Below are positions 36,925 through 53,637 of a DNA stretch of 64,000 bases, piece after piece. The notes under the pieces were generated by a model. That model made no database searches. It saw only the letters and a list, made by a program, of their open reading frames with translations, and had not been told where the DNA came from. The number at the start of each line of letters is the position of its first letter. Position 1 is the first letter of the stretch. Both the position numbers and the translations under genes were made by a program. This stretch comes from Spirodela intermedia (Eukaryota; Streptophyta; Magnoliopsida; Alismatales; Araceae): the NCBI GenBank assembly GCA_902729315.2, contig LR746264.1, forward strand, positions 374,501 through 438,500, read 5' to 3'.

Positions 36925-39900
36925 ATGGGCCGCCCCTTCCCAGAGGATGCGCTCTTCCTCGGATTCGACAGTTCGACGCAGTGAGTTTTCCTTTTCGATG
37001 TGATTTCCCGCCCGAAATCCCCTCTAGCATCTTGTCTGATGGCGCCCGGGGTTAGTTTTGGGCCCCTCTGATCCATTTCAGCGATTGCGAACCAGCGAAG
37101 CAGGGACTTGGATGATTCCCAGTGAGACCTGGAATCGTCGATCGTTGCTCCCCTCTGGCGGCACTCTTGCCTTCTCTTCCCCGTTTTTTTTTTTCCTTTC
37201 CGTGAAGAGGGCTCAGAATCTCCGACAGGAACGAGATCATACCCTTGTCACTAGGATGCTGATCCGTATCCATTGTATTTTTCTTCCGGCATTCACCCAC
37301 CCTTCCAATCCACTGCCAAGTAGGAGGATGGCGCCGCAGCCGATAATTCTCATCTGTTCATCTCAAGATCCTCTCCCCACCCAACCGAGATAACAAATGT
37401 AGGTCTCCTCAGACGCCGCAATTGCCTCTCTGCAGGTCCCTGAAGGCGACTGCGCTGGATTCCAGGCTCGCGATCGTCGCCTCGGAGATTGTCCACTTCG
37501 CCTCAGATCTGCCCCACTACAAGACCAGCGATGGGGTCTACAGGGACCCCTCGGGCGGCGGCAGGATCGTCTCCCCGACGTTGATGTGGGTCGAAGCTCT
37601 GGAGCTCCTCCTAGAGAAGCTGAGGAGAGAGAACTTCGAATTCTCGAGAGTGGTGGCCGTCTCCGGCAGCGGGCAGCAGCACGGCAGCGTCTACTGGAAG
37701 AAGGCCAGCTCCGCCAGCTTGGCCTCCCTCGATCCCCAAAGCGGGCTACTACTGCAGCTCTCTGAAGCATTCTCCACGAAGGAGTCCCCCATATGGATGG
37801 ACAGCAGCACCACCTCCCAGTGCAGGGAGATAGAGAAGGCCGTTGGCGGCGCCCTGGAGGTGTCGACACTCACAGGCTCTCGTGCCTACGAGAGATTCAC
37901 CGGCCCGCAGATCAGGAAGATCTTCGAGACCCAGCAGGATGTGTACGATGACACTGAGAGGATCTCCCTGGTGAGCTCCTTCATGGCCTCGCTTCTCATC
38001 GGCGGCTACGCTCCAATCGACGAGACCGACGGAGCCGGGATGAACTTGATGGATCTCAAAGAACGCGCCTGGTCAAAGATCGCCCTCGAGGTAAATCCAA
38101 CCCCTCCCCCATCCTCTCCCTGAAGGAGTTCTGGCTACTTCGAATTCCTTCTTTGGCCGCCGCGATTGTGTTGATTCCTCCTGGTCAGGCCACCGCCCCG
38201 GGATTGGAGGAGAAGCTTGGGAAGCTGGCCCCTGCCCACGCCGTCGCCGGAGTTATTTCTCCGTATTTTGCTGAGAGGTGGGCGTTTGATCCTCCCCGTC
38301 GCTGCTCCCTCGGAGCTCTGCTTGGATTCATTTCATTTATTTGTTCGCATTCAGCTCTATATCTTTCATTTCCTCTGTATCTGCGTTGAAATGTTCTCTA
38401 GCCTGCTCCGGCCTGGCAATGGAATTACTGCTTGAAGACCTAAAAATCGCCTTTTTTTTCTCTTCTCGTTTTGCTTCGACGACTTTTTATGGTTGACTTT
38501 ATTTCTTTTATTTTAAAATTTTGTATGCCTTTTGTTATCTTAGCAGATTCAGAATCAGATTTTTCTGCATCTTTTGGTCTCGTCTATGCGCTCGAATCAA
38601 TGCCCGATTTCTTTTACAGATTTTTTTTAAATATTCATCTTCTTTTTATTTTTTATCACTTGTTATCTGTAAATATGAAAAACCCATAATTTCCAGTATT
38701 TATTTGGTTTCCTCAATTAGAACAAATATATTCCCTTTTATAGTTGACCGGGTCTATTTTTTGTCTTTTATTTAATAACTTATTGCCCACAAAGGATAGA
38801 AAATCATGGGTCTTTCTCTTCTTTACGTTCTCGTTCATGTGTTTGATTTCTATATTTAATATTTAATATTTATTTAATGAGTTCCGCTTCGATGCAACCA
38901 GATTCCACTTCAAGAAAAGCTGCCTGGTTATTCAGTGGTCTGGGGACAATCCGAATAGCCTGGCTGGTAGCTTCATCCTTTTCTATTGGAATTTGGTCAT
39001 TTTATGATAATTTATTAATACCTCGAAAAATAAAAATATTATTTTTTAGCATATTAATGACTTTATGTCTTGCTGACGTTTGCAGGATTAACCTTGAATT
39101 CACCCGGTGACCTTGCGATCAGCCTCGGCACGAGCGACACAGTAATCCATCGGGGATTCAACTTTTTTAATTTTATTTTCAGAAAACATTTTTCTATTTA
39201 CTTAAATCTATTCGCCCACGTAGATATTTGGGATCACCGACCATCCCCAGCCCCGCCTCGAGGGCCACGTCTTCCCGAACCCCGTTGACTCTTCTGGCTA
39301 CATGGTGATGCTTTGCTACAAGAACGGGTCTCTGACCAGAGAAGGTACGACCCCCACACCATTGACCGCATCCTGCTCCGATTTTAGTAAAATGGTGTCG
39401 ATCTGGCGGCAGATATTCGCAACCAGTTCGCAGGGGGCTCTTGGGACGTGTTCAGCGAGTACCTGGAGGAGACGCCCGCCCTAAACGGTTGACTTCCGTT
39501 GACTTCTGCTTGGACTGATCTGCTTTCCGGTTGAGGGGTTGTCCGTTTGACTTTGGATCGTATCTCTGGGTAGGCGGAAAGCTGGGATTCTACTACAAAG
39601 AGCACGAGATCCTGCCTCCGCTTCCAGGTAGGCGTTGACCCATTCCGAATCAGTTCTTCACCTCTCTCTCTCTTTCTCTCTCCCGCGTAATTTCAACCGC
39701 CCTTTCTTTTGTCTGGTGTTATGCAGTCGGGTACCACCGATACACAGTGGACGTCGACTCGGCGACCGAGCGGGAGGTGGACCGATTCGACGCGCCGTCG
39801 GAGGTAAGCCGCCGGCTCCCTTCCCCTCCGCCGACGGAGATTTGTGGGCGTTTTCTGAGGTGCTGGTGGTGGTGGTGTTGGAGGTGCGGGCCATCGTCGA

Positions 39901-40390
39901 GGGCCAGCTCCTCTCCATTCGGGCGCACTCGGAGAGGTTCGGCTTGCCGGTGCCGCCCCGGCGCATCGTGGCCACCGGTGGGGCGTCGGCAAACCGGAGC
40001 ATACTCCGGGTTATGGCGGCGGTTTTCGGCTGCGCCGTCTACACGGTGCAGAGGCCTGGTAAGCGGCAGCGCTGTAGCTGTAGCTGTGGCCGACTGTTCC
40101 TCTCTGGCTAGGGCGGGGCGGTTCGTGATGACGATTTCGGTGGGACGCTCGCAGATTCGGCGTCGCTCGGCGCTGCCTTGCGTGCGGCGCACGGCTGGCT
40201 GTGCGAGGAGGAAGGCAGGTTCGTGCCCATCTCGCGCGTGTACGAAGGAGGTGGGCCGGAGGGGACGGCGCTCTCCCCGAAGCTGGCCGTGCCGGCCGGC
40301 GAGGATGGCGCCTTCGGGGCCTACGGGGAGCTGATGAGGAGGAGAATGGAGATAGAGAGGCGGCTAGTCGAGAAGCTCGGCCGGCAGTGA
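36925..40390 (+). CDS. XK2: Xylulose kinase (FGGY family), XK2-like
   Basis: Phosphorylates D-xylulose to xylulose 5-phosphate, feeding pentose recycled from cell walls into the pentose phosphate pathway; the XK2 type is cytosolic. Eleven exons join in phase: 36925-36980, 37436-38090, 38189-38277, 38902-38966, 39086-39141, 39224-39344, 39413-39487, 39574-39627, 39727-39803, 39884-40058, 40155-40390 (552 aa, the usual length). Blocks: LFLGFDSSTQSLKATALD (N-terminal FGGY), AVSGSGQQHGSVYW, WMDSSTTSQCREIEKAVGGA, VIQWSGDNPNSLAGLTLNSP, GDLAISLGTSDT, IVATGGASANRSIL (C-terminal ATP-binding) and DSASLGAALRAAHGW. It begins directly with the kinase fold and shows no plastid transit peptide, consistent with XK2 and not XK1. 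The stop is 316 bases from the stop of the convergent tubulin gene. Confidence 0.95.
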
Positions 40391-40706
40391 AAAAAATGAA
40401 GCTCGGTCGGTCACCTCTTCCTCCTCGAAGGGGAAAAGAGTTGTTGCGCTCCTCTTGTTTTATTTTCTCTGGGGAAACATGGAAGAGTGATGATTATTGA
40501 GAGATGAGGAGAATCGGAAGGGTCGAAATACTCGGATTCGGGAGATAAATAAACCCAACGGGTTGGGTCACGAAGCAGAAGAAGAAATCCAAAGCATGTT
40601 CGCACACGCAGGGCAGCAAGCAAGAGAAAAGCGAAGAACAGACAGACAAGAGGTTGCGCCTACCCGGGGAGAGGGGAGGAGGAGGAACCACCGGCCAGAG
40701 GGTGGT
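40391..40706. other. Short convergent gap, XK2 and alpha-tubulin 3' UTRs
   Basis: Both genes must place their 3' UTRs and polyadenylation signals in 316 bases, so overlap of mature transcripts is likely. No other feature was seen. Confidence 0.6.
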
Positions 40707-43880
<3,174 letters not shown>

Positions 43881-46079
43881 AGAGTCTTATATTTTATAAT
43901 TTTTTAAATTTATAAAGAGTCTTATGTGTTAGATTTTTCATACCATAAAGTAAACATTACTTATATGAGTAAAACTATTACTAATAAGTAAAAATACATA
44001 TTATTGATTGCTGATAAAGTTTTCATTCAACCATACTTATGAACATATATTACTTCAAGAGTTGACTTTACTTTTCAATTTTTTTCTTCCATAAATATTA
44101 AGTAATGTTGATTTCCATAAACACACTTTTCATATAATTATTAGTAATTGAATAGAATGTAACCAATAAACTATATTAATTTGATTTAGTAACTTTAGTG
44201 TATTAAAATATAGGCGATCATATTATAAATGTCAAAATAAAAATTTAACAGAACCATTTGTAATCATGATAGATTCAACCAATCTTGAAGAGTTAAAAAG
44301 AAACATCATTTTTTAAATTTAGTAATAGAGAAACTTTTTTTCTTATTTTTAATAACTCATGTTATATTCAAAATGAATTATATAACCCCATTACATCAAT
44401 TGACTCAAGTTTAATAGATTATGAGCTAATTTAAGAATAACATATACATCATACATCAATTTCTTCATACTTGATTTTGTTTGAATGACAATGGCTCTAG
44501 TACCTTTGATCTAAACAATTTTTTCCATCTCTTACTTAAATTTAACATTACTTGTGTCAAGTTTTTGAATAAATCTCTTTCATATGCCACATGGAAGTTA
44601 TTTAAGAATCATACATCATGCTTATCTATGAAGTCATATAGGTAAAAATAAGTGAAGTGACTTCTTTACTTATGTGATATTTATCTACTCTTTTGTCTCT
44701 TTCCAATAATATACTTAAATATGTCTATATTTCTCAAAAAAATAATATTTATAACTTATATTTTATTATTAGAAAAATAATTTTCAAACAATATGATATT
44801 ACGCTAAAAGGGCATTTGCATACTTCTTGTGCAATTTCTTCAAATCCATTCTTTTAGAACTATCTTAAGTATCATATGAAATAAAGAATGATCTCATCTT
44901 GATATTTCAAAGCTCATATTTCTACTCAATAAAAAATAGCACAAAAGATGGAGAAAGATTGAGTGTTATCATTCAACATGTCTACAGTTAACAAAATCAT
45001 CCTTTTACTGAAAAATATTCACACAATCTTTTTCTCATAGATCTTATACTTTGCTAATGAATGTACATAATTACAAATAACTCAAATGGAGTCAAAACCT
45101 TATTTGAAAAGACCATTTGTTTTGAGCTCAATCTGACTCTAATATCACTTTTTTTATAAATAAAAAAAACATAAATTTAAGAATGTGATGACTTAGAATA
45201 ATAGAAGAGGAGAACATATGAAGAATAAAAGCCCTACAAGTGAAAAATAATGTATCAATCTAATATCTTTAATATAAGAGAAAATATTCATATGTAAGGG
45301 GAGAGGCAAAAGTGGCCCAACTCATTTTAACATAATATAAGAGGCTTGACTTGTTGAGATCTTTCATAGTTGTATTATTCTCCTAAGTCATATGGGCTGA
45401 CTTCTTATGTTGTCATCTCTTACCTTCACATTATTATGAATAAAATCGTGGAGAGCCTTAAGTGAGAGATGAAGGGATTAAAGGATTCATTGAGGATAAT
45501 GTGATAAGACTTGACATCATAGTGGAGAATGAGGTAGTTGGATCTATAGTAGAAGTACTTGAACCAACAATTACTGTCAACTATCACATCATAGTGGGTC
45601 TCCCAAGTAAATTCCTTACTCTTCTCCCCCTCTCATGAGTAAAACTTATTCCACAAGTTCCCTTTGGATATATATTTATAGACCAAAAAGTCAAAGACTT
45701 CATTAGGATAATTTAGGGGGATATCCACCATGTTGACAAGATTCACATGGCTGAGCATGTTAATATTCACCTCCAATTATCTCATGATGATGTTTTGGAT
45801 GTGATTTCTCGCCCTATCTCACTGTTTTGCAAGTTAATCTTATAAATGAGACCTTTTTTCTCGAACCAAGAGATCATCAATCAAGATCCAGATGCCTATA
45901 GATACAAATGGTCCAATGGGAATAATAATTTTCAAGAACATTTAGACCAACATGTCATTGTTGATGAGACTCTCTAACTAAGCAACAACAATGACTTCTT
46001 GGTGGTTAAAATAAATGTCTTAAGAAGACTTCATATTTTGTGAGTAGATTAGAGTATTTTTTTCATTTAAAGGAGCAAA
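43881..46079. other. AT-rich, transposon-like island, left part
   Basis: Very AT-rich with no intact open frame above about 60 codons. A minus-strand sequence at 45147-45135, TGATATTAGAGTC, resembles the Met-tRNA primer-binding site of Copia elements (TGGTATCAGAGCC), hinting at a decayed element reading leftwards. No LTR pair could be paired by eye. Confidence 0.35.
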
Positions 46080-46478
46080 TGATAGTATGATAACTCAAAG
46101 AGTGACTCAGCCTATTATTAGAGTAGAGGAGAGGGCTGACTCAGCCTACATTAGAGGAGAATCCAAAGCTTCTTCAACCTATGATTTTTGATAGGAGAAA
46201 GTCATAAGGGAAGTGGGTCTTATTTTTGGGGATCTCATTCAGCCTCTACTCTTGTAGATCTTGCTCACTTTCTTTCCTCTCTCCATCTCCCTCAAACTCT
46301 ATAAATAGGGCCCTATTCTTTCTTATTTTTATCATCTTTATTCTCCTCCTCCATCTTGTTAGCTTATGTTGATTGATTTCTCTTCTCTCTTCCTCTATTT
46401 TATGTTCTTCTGAATAATTATTTCATCTAATTTCATTTGTATCTTTCTTATTTTATTACAATCTTGGTGTTTACAACA
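46080..46478 (+). repeat. LTR-like unit with TATA box (possible solo LTR)
   Basis: A stretch of about 400 bases begins TGATAGTATG and ends TTTACAACA. It contains a good TATA box (TATAAATA, 46300-46307) followed by a pyrimidine-rich leader, the normal layout of a plant LTR. It carries a short internal GACTCAGCCTA direct repeat (about 46105 and 46138). No matching second copy or flanking duplication was found, so the ends are guesses. Confidence 0.35.
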
Positions 46479-47800
46479 TCTGCCTCTAGGCCTACCACCT
46501 CTTTCTCCATTCTTACTCTTTCGTCGCACCACTCTATTTCTACATAGAGGAGTTGAATTTAAAGTAAGAAAAGATAAACATACGATATAGACATCTTAGT
46601 TGCAAAGATATTTATTACTAATAAAGCTTTCTTAATTGGCCTTGATCATCAAACTTAGGGAACATTTTGTCAAAGAAATGAGTGTTAGATAGACTAAAGA
46701 TATTGAGGTTTAGAGAATAAGTATTCTCAAAACCTTGTTGACAAAGTGATGTGATGAAATATTTATGAAGTTGAAGTTCAATAGTCAATCACCGAGGCTA
46801 ACATTGATCTTCTTGAAGACAAAATGTTACATAAGCTAGTAGACATAATTCATAAGTGCTCAATCATGTTTGGCCTTAGACATCTCTTCAATGATAAACA
46901 ACCTCGAACTCTATGAAGACGTCACAAAAGTACAAGCAAAGAAAGAAAACTCTATTTGTCTATTAGTAAATACATGAAAAGAAGAGAATAAGAGTTCATG
47001 ACACATTGATTTGGATGTTGTGGACCTCCTTTATTTATAAGGGGAGAGTAAGACAATTGAAGTGAAATGATACACTTTTCTTCCATAAAGTGGTTCTATG
47101 TAATTGCACCCAATAACACGATACATTTTACACAACTCCTACTAATTGTATCCTTACATTAACTAACATTTTGCTTATTTGTGTTGGATACTTATTATGT
47201 GTTAATATTGCCATGCAAATCATGCATGGTATCTCTTGCTAACTGCACATGCATCATGCACACCCATGGACAATTGCCCAATCTTACATTAAAATAGAAG
47301 TTTGGTGTATGGAACCATGATCCTCTACTTTGATGGCATGTTAGAGTTCTCAAAAAGATTCAATAAGGTGAAAGATTGACATGTAGTTAAAAAGTCATGT
47401 ATTATGTCGTAGAATCTATTTTCTTAGAGAAACAAGCTAGCAAGGCTTAACAAATCCTCTTGTGGCTAAAATTTCACTAGAGATATTGTTGTAGTTTGAA
47501 TCAATAGTTACAACAAAAGTGAAAATATCTATGTTGTGCACGATGTAGACTTTGGGTTCCAACCATGCCATAATCTATGTTGCAAGAGAGCTGGTTTGAA
47601 GGATAGATTCATGATTTTAATTTTTGAAATACTCCATATCTCAACCTAAACATTGTCAAAGGATTTTCTATTCACCCAAAACCTAATCAAAGTGCAATTC
47701 TCATATATATATATATATATATCACGGATCTCCCCTAGTGAATTGAGGGGGACCATGACATACACCCAACTCCAAGTTGGCATTGATTATTGAAGTCTTA
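46479..47800. other. AT-rich, transposon-like island, right part
   Basis: No gene seen. An (AT)n tract lies at about 47703-47722. A short block near 47245-47275 (CTGCACATGC...CATGCACACCCATG) resembles one at about 8380-8415, suggesting members of one repeat family in both AT-rich islands. Confidence 0.35.
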
Positions 47801-49283
47801 TTTTAACCTTAATTGGGCTAGCGGGCCATCACACAAGCCCAACATTTCATGATAAAAAAGAAAGTCCAAATGGGCCACACTGCCACCACGGCCCATTTTC
47901 CTAATTACAAAGCCCAAGGGACCTCACGGCCATACCCTCTCTTAATGGAGATCTCTTATTCTGCAAGGGATCGATCTACTGAAACCAGGTATCATCATGG
48001 CCATGGATTCAATGGACCTCAGAGGGGCATCCAACCTCAGAGAGCTTGCCTGACATCAATAACGCCCACGCGGATTAGACGCCATATACACGAAAGTTCC
48101 AGTTTTCATAATGTAAATAAATGCAACTCGCGACCCATTATGAGAGCTATTGACCTATCCGTACGGCAAAAGGTTTCCTAGACGGGCCGTAAATGCTTCC
48201 CACCACCCCGTGGCCCATTAAGGCAAAGCACCCGCCTCCGTCCCTGCCACGTTGCAACCGACACGTGCGATGGGGGAACTCGTGAATCAGCGGCCCACTC
48301 GACTTACCATAGCCCGACACGTGTGGGAACGAAGCGTCCCCATTAAAGGAATGGTTAAATGAACTCTACCCGGAAGATAATGGGCTCGGAATCCTTCCAA
48401 ATGGAACCGTGGGGACTGACGTGGACAACTCCCCTATTTATACGGCTCGGATCAAACCCATTAATGGGATCTGGGAGTACCCGATAACGTACGCCGTCTG
48501 ATGCGTGACGGACAGGATTGCATCTCTGTCGGACACGACCCCTGCAGGGGACCACTTAGTCTTCGACGGCTGGCACCTACCACGTGGGACCGCTGTCGGT
48601 CGAACCACGTGGGCGTCCCGAGCCGCCAGCTGGTGCCACACCCCAACGCCTTTTATCTCGCCACGTCATTTTACCAAAATAGCATTATTATTTTTACCCT
48701 TTGAAATTCGGAGGTGGATGGAAATTCGGAAGGGGGGGAGTGAGCCAGCGGGTGGGTGCACCATCAATCCGCTGCCGGCGACCTGCTTCCGAGGCCACGC
48801 CGCCGCCTCCACCGCCGGCGGCGGCCCCCCCCTGTGGCCCCCCCCCCCTCCCTCGGCAGGCGCCCGCCATCATCGCCGCACCGCATCTCCGGTGACCCCG
48901 GCCCGACGACAGACTCACCATCTCGGACCTTGAATTAAATTACCCTCCAGCCATCGCATCAAAGAGGCTACCCGGGCCCGGGCCTGGATGACGACCCCGA
49001 ATGGCGGGCCAGGCCCGAGCCGCCGACGGCGATTTGTACCCTAATTCGCGGGCCGGCGGCAAGTTATTATGCGGTCGGGCCCGTTGACCGCCGTAACTAA
49101 TGGTCTACGGGGCTCAAGGTTTAGCGGTAATGGCGCCCATTTAATGAATGGCGAGGCTCGGTCTGACGATCCCCCCCATCCGACCCTCGGTCAACGCGCC
49201 ATGATATCGGAGTAGATAAAGCTCCACACTTTATTGGACGATAGGTGTTAGCCTGAAATGGGTGAGGGGATCGTGACCCGCCC

Positions 49284-49322
<39 letters not shown>

Positions 49323-49621
49323 GACGGCTGGGTCTACCACTTTTGATGGGTTCCTCAAGAGGGGGAGGGGAAAAGTCAATGCGCCTTCCGAGGCAGAGGG
49401 GACTTCCCTGAGAGTGTGGTGACAGTGATACTCCGCTGATTCGGCTAAAACGAGATTAAAACAACCACACTGCACAGAGGAGGAGATGGAATGAAGAGGA
49501 GGAGGGTGGCGCGGGCCCCCCTCGGTCAACTGAGCTCTCCGGGTTACGGAAGAGAGATAGAGAGATCTCGAATGCAGCCGACGGTTATCATCTGCCCTAA
49601 TCTGTGATCCCCCCGGGAGGA
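47801..49621. other. GC-richer intergenic DNA downstream of BAM1-like gene
   Basis: Composition returns to gene-island level. Contains proline-coding low-complexity C runs at about 48815-48850, a (GA)n run at about 49286-49320, and the BAM1-like 3' UTR at its right end. Frames here are repeat-driven and match no family I recognise. Confidence 0.4.
49286..49321 (+). repeat. (GA)n microsatellite
   Basis: About 17 GA units, about 300 bases past the stop of the minus-strand receptor kinase gene. Confidence 0.9.
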
Positions 49622-52600
49622 TCAGATGCTGATGAGATCGGCTGGAAGGGAAGGAGGAGGGACCCCCGGAAGAGGAGGCGGCGGCTGCTGCTGTTGGCAG
49701 TGCTCTTCTTCTTGCGGGGGCGCCGCCGCCGGAGCAGACTCGCCGGAGCTGTCGCCGGCGCCCTCCTGGTCCGGCCCCGCCACCGGCCTGGGTAGCTCGG
49801 CGAGCATCTGTACGACCTCGCGCATGGTGGGGCGCTCGATGCTCTGCTCCTCGACGCAGAGCATGGCGACGTAGAAGACGTGCATGAGCTCATGGAGCGG
49901 GGGGTTGGGGAGGCGCAGGTCGAGGATCTTGAGCACCTCCTCCTTGACCGAGTCGGTCATCTTCCTCGCCCACAGGACGATGTCCACGCCGTCGCCGAAC
50001 TCCCCTACCGGCTTTCTCCCGGTGATGAGCTCCAGGAGGACCACACCGAAGCTGTAGACGTCGCTCTTCTCGTCCACTTTCAGGGTGTACGCGTATTCTG
50101 CGGAAAGCCAGCCAGAACAAGGGTCAGGAGAGAGCCCAAAACGAGATTCCACAGGACTCTAATGGCGATTCCAATAATTCGAAGAGAGAATCGGAAACAG
50201 GGAATAATAGCGTAGCGATAAAAACAACCCAGTAGACAACAAAACCTACAGAGACCGACAATGGCGGACGGCGGAAACATTCTGTGGGGCATGCACGCGA
50301 AGAAATGGATTGCGGAGAACAGATTGACGGCGGATGCGTCCCATCAAGATGCAGACAGCCGTCGTAATGGAGGGGTTGAGGGGAGGGAGAAGGAAGAAGG
50401 TTCGTACCTGGGGCGATGTAACCGTAAGAGCCGGCGATGGCGGACATGCACTCGGACGTCCCGGAGCCCTGCAGGAACTTGGCGAGGCCAAAGTCTGCAA
50501 CGTGGGCTTCGAAATTGGAATCGAGGAGGATGTTGTTGGACTTCACGTCGCGGTGGAGGATCAGCGGAGAGCAGTCGTGGTGGAGGTAGCAGAGGCCCTT
50601 GGCGGCCTCCAGGGCGATCTTGTACCTCGTGTCCCACTCGAGGTGGCCGCCCTTCTTGCCGTGCAGCACCTCTCCCAAGCTACCGTTGGGCAGGTACTCG
50701 TAAACCAAGAGGTTGGTCTCGTGGTTGGAGCAGAAACCGAGTAATCTCACGATGTGGCGGTGGCGGATCCTCCCCAGCGTTTGGATCTCCGCAGAGAATC
50801 CATGGTCGTGGGAGGATCCCCGGCTCATCACCGGAAGCCTCTTCACGGCCACCTGGTCACCGTTGGGCATCACCCCCTTGTAGACGACGCCAGCGCCTCC
50901 TTTGCCGATCACATTCTCCTCCTTCAAGCAAGCTAGCACATCGTCGGAGGTGAAGTCCAGTCGCTGGAAGGCCGTGAGCTTCCAGGCGCGAGCCCCACTG
51001 GCCTTCTTCAGTGATCGGGCCTTGAAGATGGCCGCCACGGCAAAAGCAATTGAGCAGATGAGGAGGCCGATGACCAGTAAAAGCTTGAATGATCCCCTGA
51101 AGCGACCCTTCCCATGAGCCGCCTGGGAGTCGGGGACGACGTCGGCGCGGCAGGGGCCGAGGTAGGGCCCGCACAGGTCGGGGTTCCCGACGAAGGACGA
51201 GGAGTTGAAGTAGCTGAACTGGCCGTTGCCGGGGACGAGACCAGAGAGGTTGTTGTATGAGAAGTCAACTGATGTCAAGCTCTGCATCGTGGAAATTGAA
51301 GACGGAATGCCACCGGAGAGATGATTTCTAGACAGATTGAGATAGTTCAGGATCCGCATTGCGCTGATCTCCTCCGGAATCCCTCCGGATAGGTCGTTTC
51401 CGCTTAGATCCATGAATGTCAGCAGCTTACACTGGCTTATTTCGGGAGTAAGGGGACCAGCGAATCTGTTCCCGCTGAGGTCCATTTTCGATAGTTGCTG
51501 CAGGCGGCCGATCTCCGGGGGGATGCCACCGGAGAGCAGATTTTGGTTGAGAAGAAGCTTCTGCACGCCAGAAAAGTTTCCGATGGATTCTGGGAGGGGG
51601 CCGGTGAGCTTATTGTTAGAAAGACTGATCTGTCCGAGATTAGGTGAGATGGCTGAACCGCGGGTCTCTGGGAATCCGCCGCTGAGGAGGTTGTTCTGGA
51701 GCTCCACCTGCAACAGGTTCGGCAAGCTGAAGAGGCCATCTGGGATGGAGCCGTTGAGGTAATTATCTCCCAGCCGAATCCGGCCGAGGGACTCGCACCG
51801 ACCGAGCGAATCTGGGATGGGGCCGAAGAGGAAGTTGCCGAGGGCAATCAGGGTTTGGAGCCGGTTCCCAGAGCAAAGATCCCGTGGGATGTTGCCGGTG
51901 AGCTTGTTGGAAGAGAGGTCCAATACTTGGAGCATCTTGTTGCTTCCCAGCTGTTGGGGGACGCTGCCGGTGAAATTGTTCTCCCAGAGCTGCAGGACCT
52001 CCAGCTTGGGGAGGTCACCGATGAAGTCCGGGATCGATCCATGGAGCCTGTTACGGAACAGGTTCAGCAGCGTCAGGTTCTTGAACTCCGAGAAAGACGA
52101 GGGGATACCGCCGGTCAGGGCATTGTTGGAGAGATCCATAGACTTGAGGCTTCTCAGCTTCCCTAGCTCCGGGGAGAGCTCCCCTGTCAGCCCATTCACC
52201 TGCAGGAAAAGTGTGTCGAGGTTCTCAAGCTTCCCAATCTCCGGCGGAATCTCGCCGGTGATCCCGCAGTTGGCCACATCCAGACGAACGAGGGCCGACA
52301 AATTCCCAATCTCCGGAGGGATACCGCCCGTAAACATATTGAAGTAGCCAATGTAGAGTTCCTGAAGCCTGGTAAGATTCCCTATCTCGGGGGGGATAGG
52401 ACCTGTGAGCTCGTTGCCGGAGAGGGCCAGGTACTGGAGGAACTCCCAACGGCCGTACTCCGGAGGGATGCTGCCAGTGAAATAGTTCCCTCCGAGATGC
52501 AGATGGTGGAGGTTGTGCGTATTGAAGAGCTCCGCGGGGAGATCACCGGTCAGGTTGTTATTGTACAGATCGAGAACCTGGAGGTTTCGCAACCGGGAGA

Positions 52601-53015
52601 GCGCGGTCGGAAAGCTCCCATTGAAGATATTGTTGGAGAGGTTGAGGTAGCGGAGATTGGGGATGCGCGACAGATCAGGCGGAATGGGGCCGGAGATCGC
52701 GTTGGCGGCGAGGGACAGATTGAGCAGCGACCGCAGCCGGCCGACCTCCGGCGATAGGACGCCGGAGAGGTTGCGGCCGGCGAGATCGAGGGAGACGACC
52801 GCACCGTCGCCGACGGGGTCGCAGGCGACTCCCTCCCAGCCACAATGATCGGTGGCCGCCTTCCAGGAATCGAGCGCCCCTGATGGATCCGTGAGGGAGG
52901 CCCTCACGGAGAGCAGCGCCAGATCCTCCGGCAACCGCGGAGCCCTCCCGGCGGCGGCCTGCTGGCCCAGCAGCAGCAGCAGCGGGACGACGAAGCAGAA
53001 GTCGACGAGCCCCAT
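49622..53015 (-). CDS. BAM1: LRR receptor-like kinase, BAM1/CLAVATA1 type
   Basis: Plasma-membrane receptor kinase (LRR-XI) that binds CLE peptides in meristem and vascular patterning. Two exons, 53015-50408 and 50097-49622, join in phase to 1027 aa. The single intron falls after YIAP in the kinase domain, a position typical of the subfamily. A hydrophobic signal peptide covers about the first 22 residues ([10 protein letters not shown]), then the paired-Cys cap ([10 protein letters not shown]), about 20 leucine-rich repeats to about residue 600, and a membrane segment at about 637-660 ([20 protein letters not shown]). The kinase domain has the glycine loop [11 protein letters not shown] (about 703), [19 protein letters not shown] (about 821) and DFGLAKF, so the catalytic residues are present (RD kinase). 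The C-terminal tail is rich in Pro, Gln and Ala and ends LPADLISI. The first ATG was used; frame-open sequence further upstream begins only with TTG. BAM1 rather than CLV1 is judged from overall similarity. Confidence 0.93.
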
Positions 53016-53637
53016 CCTGTGGCCTGCGCGTCGCTGCCGCCGAGTGGCCGCCAAAGGAAGAGGGCAAACGAAAAGGAGGAGAGAGAGAGAGTGAGAGTGT
53101 GTTCCGCCCCGACTGTGAGGAGCGAGAGCTTCTTATCGGGGGTGGGGGGAAGGACGTGGCTTTAAACGGGCAACTAAAAAAATAAATATACGATTATAAT
53201 TACGGTGTTGGAAGCCGGAGATGGGGCCCACATAGGAGGCCCATTCGCTGGTGGGGCGCACTGGCGAGGGCAGCAAGGCACATGAAAGGTTCTCCGGGCC
53301 CCAGAAATTCCCGTCGCTGACGAGGACGATCGAGTCCGTCCATCAGATGGACACGACGGAATCCTCCGACGACGTATCAACGACGGTCAATAGCAGGCCC
53401 CGAAAGAGACAAAACAGGCTCAATAGCAATGGATCACTTTCACAGCCCACTACGGGTTGCACCAGAGGAGACCACAAACCCAATAATGTGGTATTGGTCC
53501 CGTTTTATCAGTTGGCCTGTTGGGCTCCCCTCCCGAATCCTCAATCCCTTAAAATAAAATCAGAGAGATCAGACGGAGATGGGCCCCGCGGATCCAGAAC
53601 CCAGCCCACTGTCTCCCATGCTGACTTCAAAGCTAAG

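Noticed and set aside
53041-53054. Longer N-terminus for the receptor kinase starting at 53054
   Set aside because: The codon there is TTG; the first ATG (53013-53015) gives a proper signal peptide.
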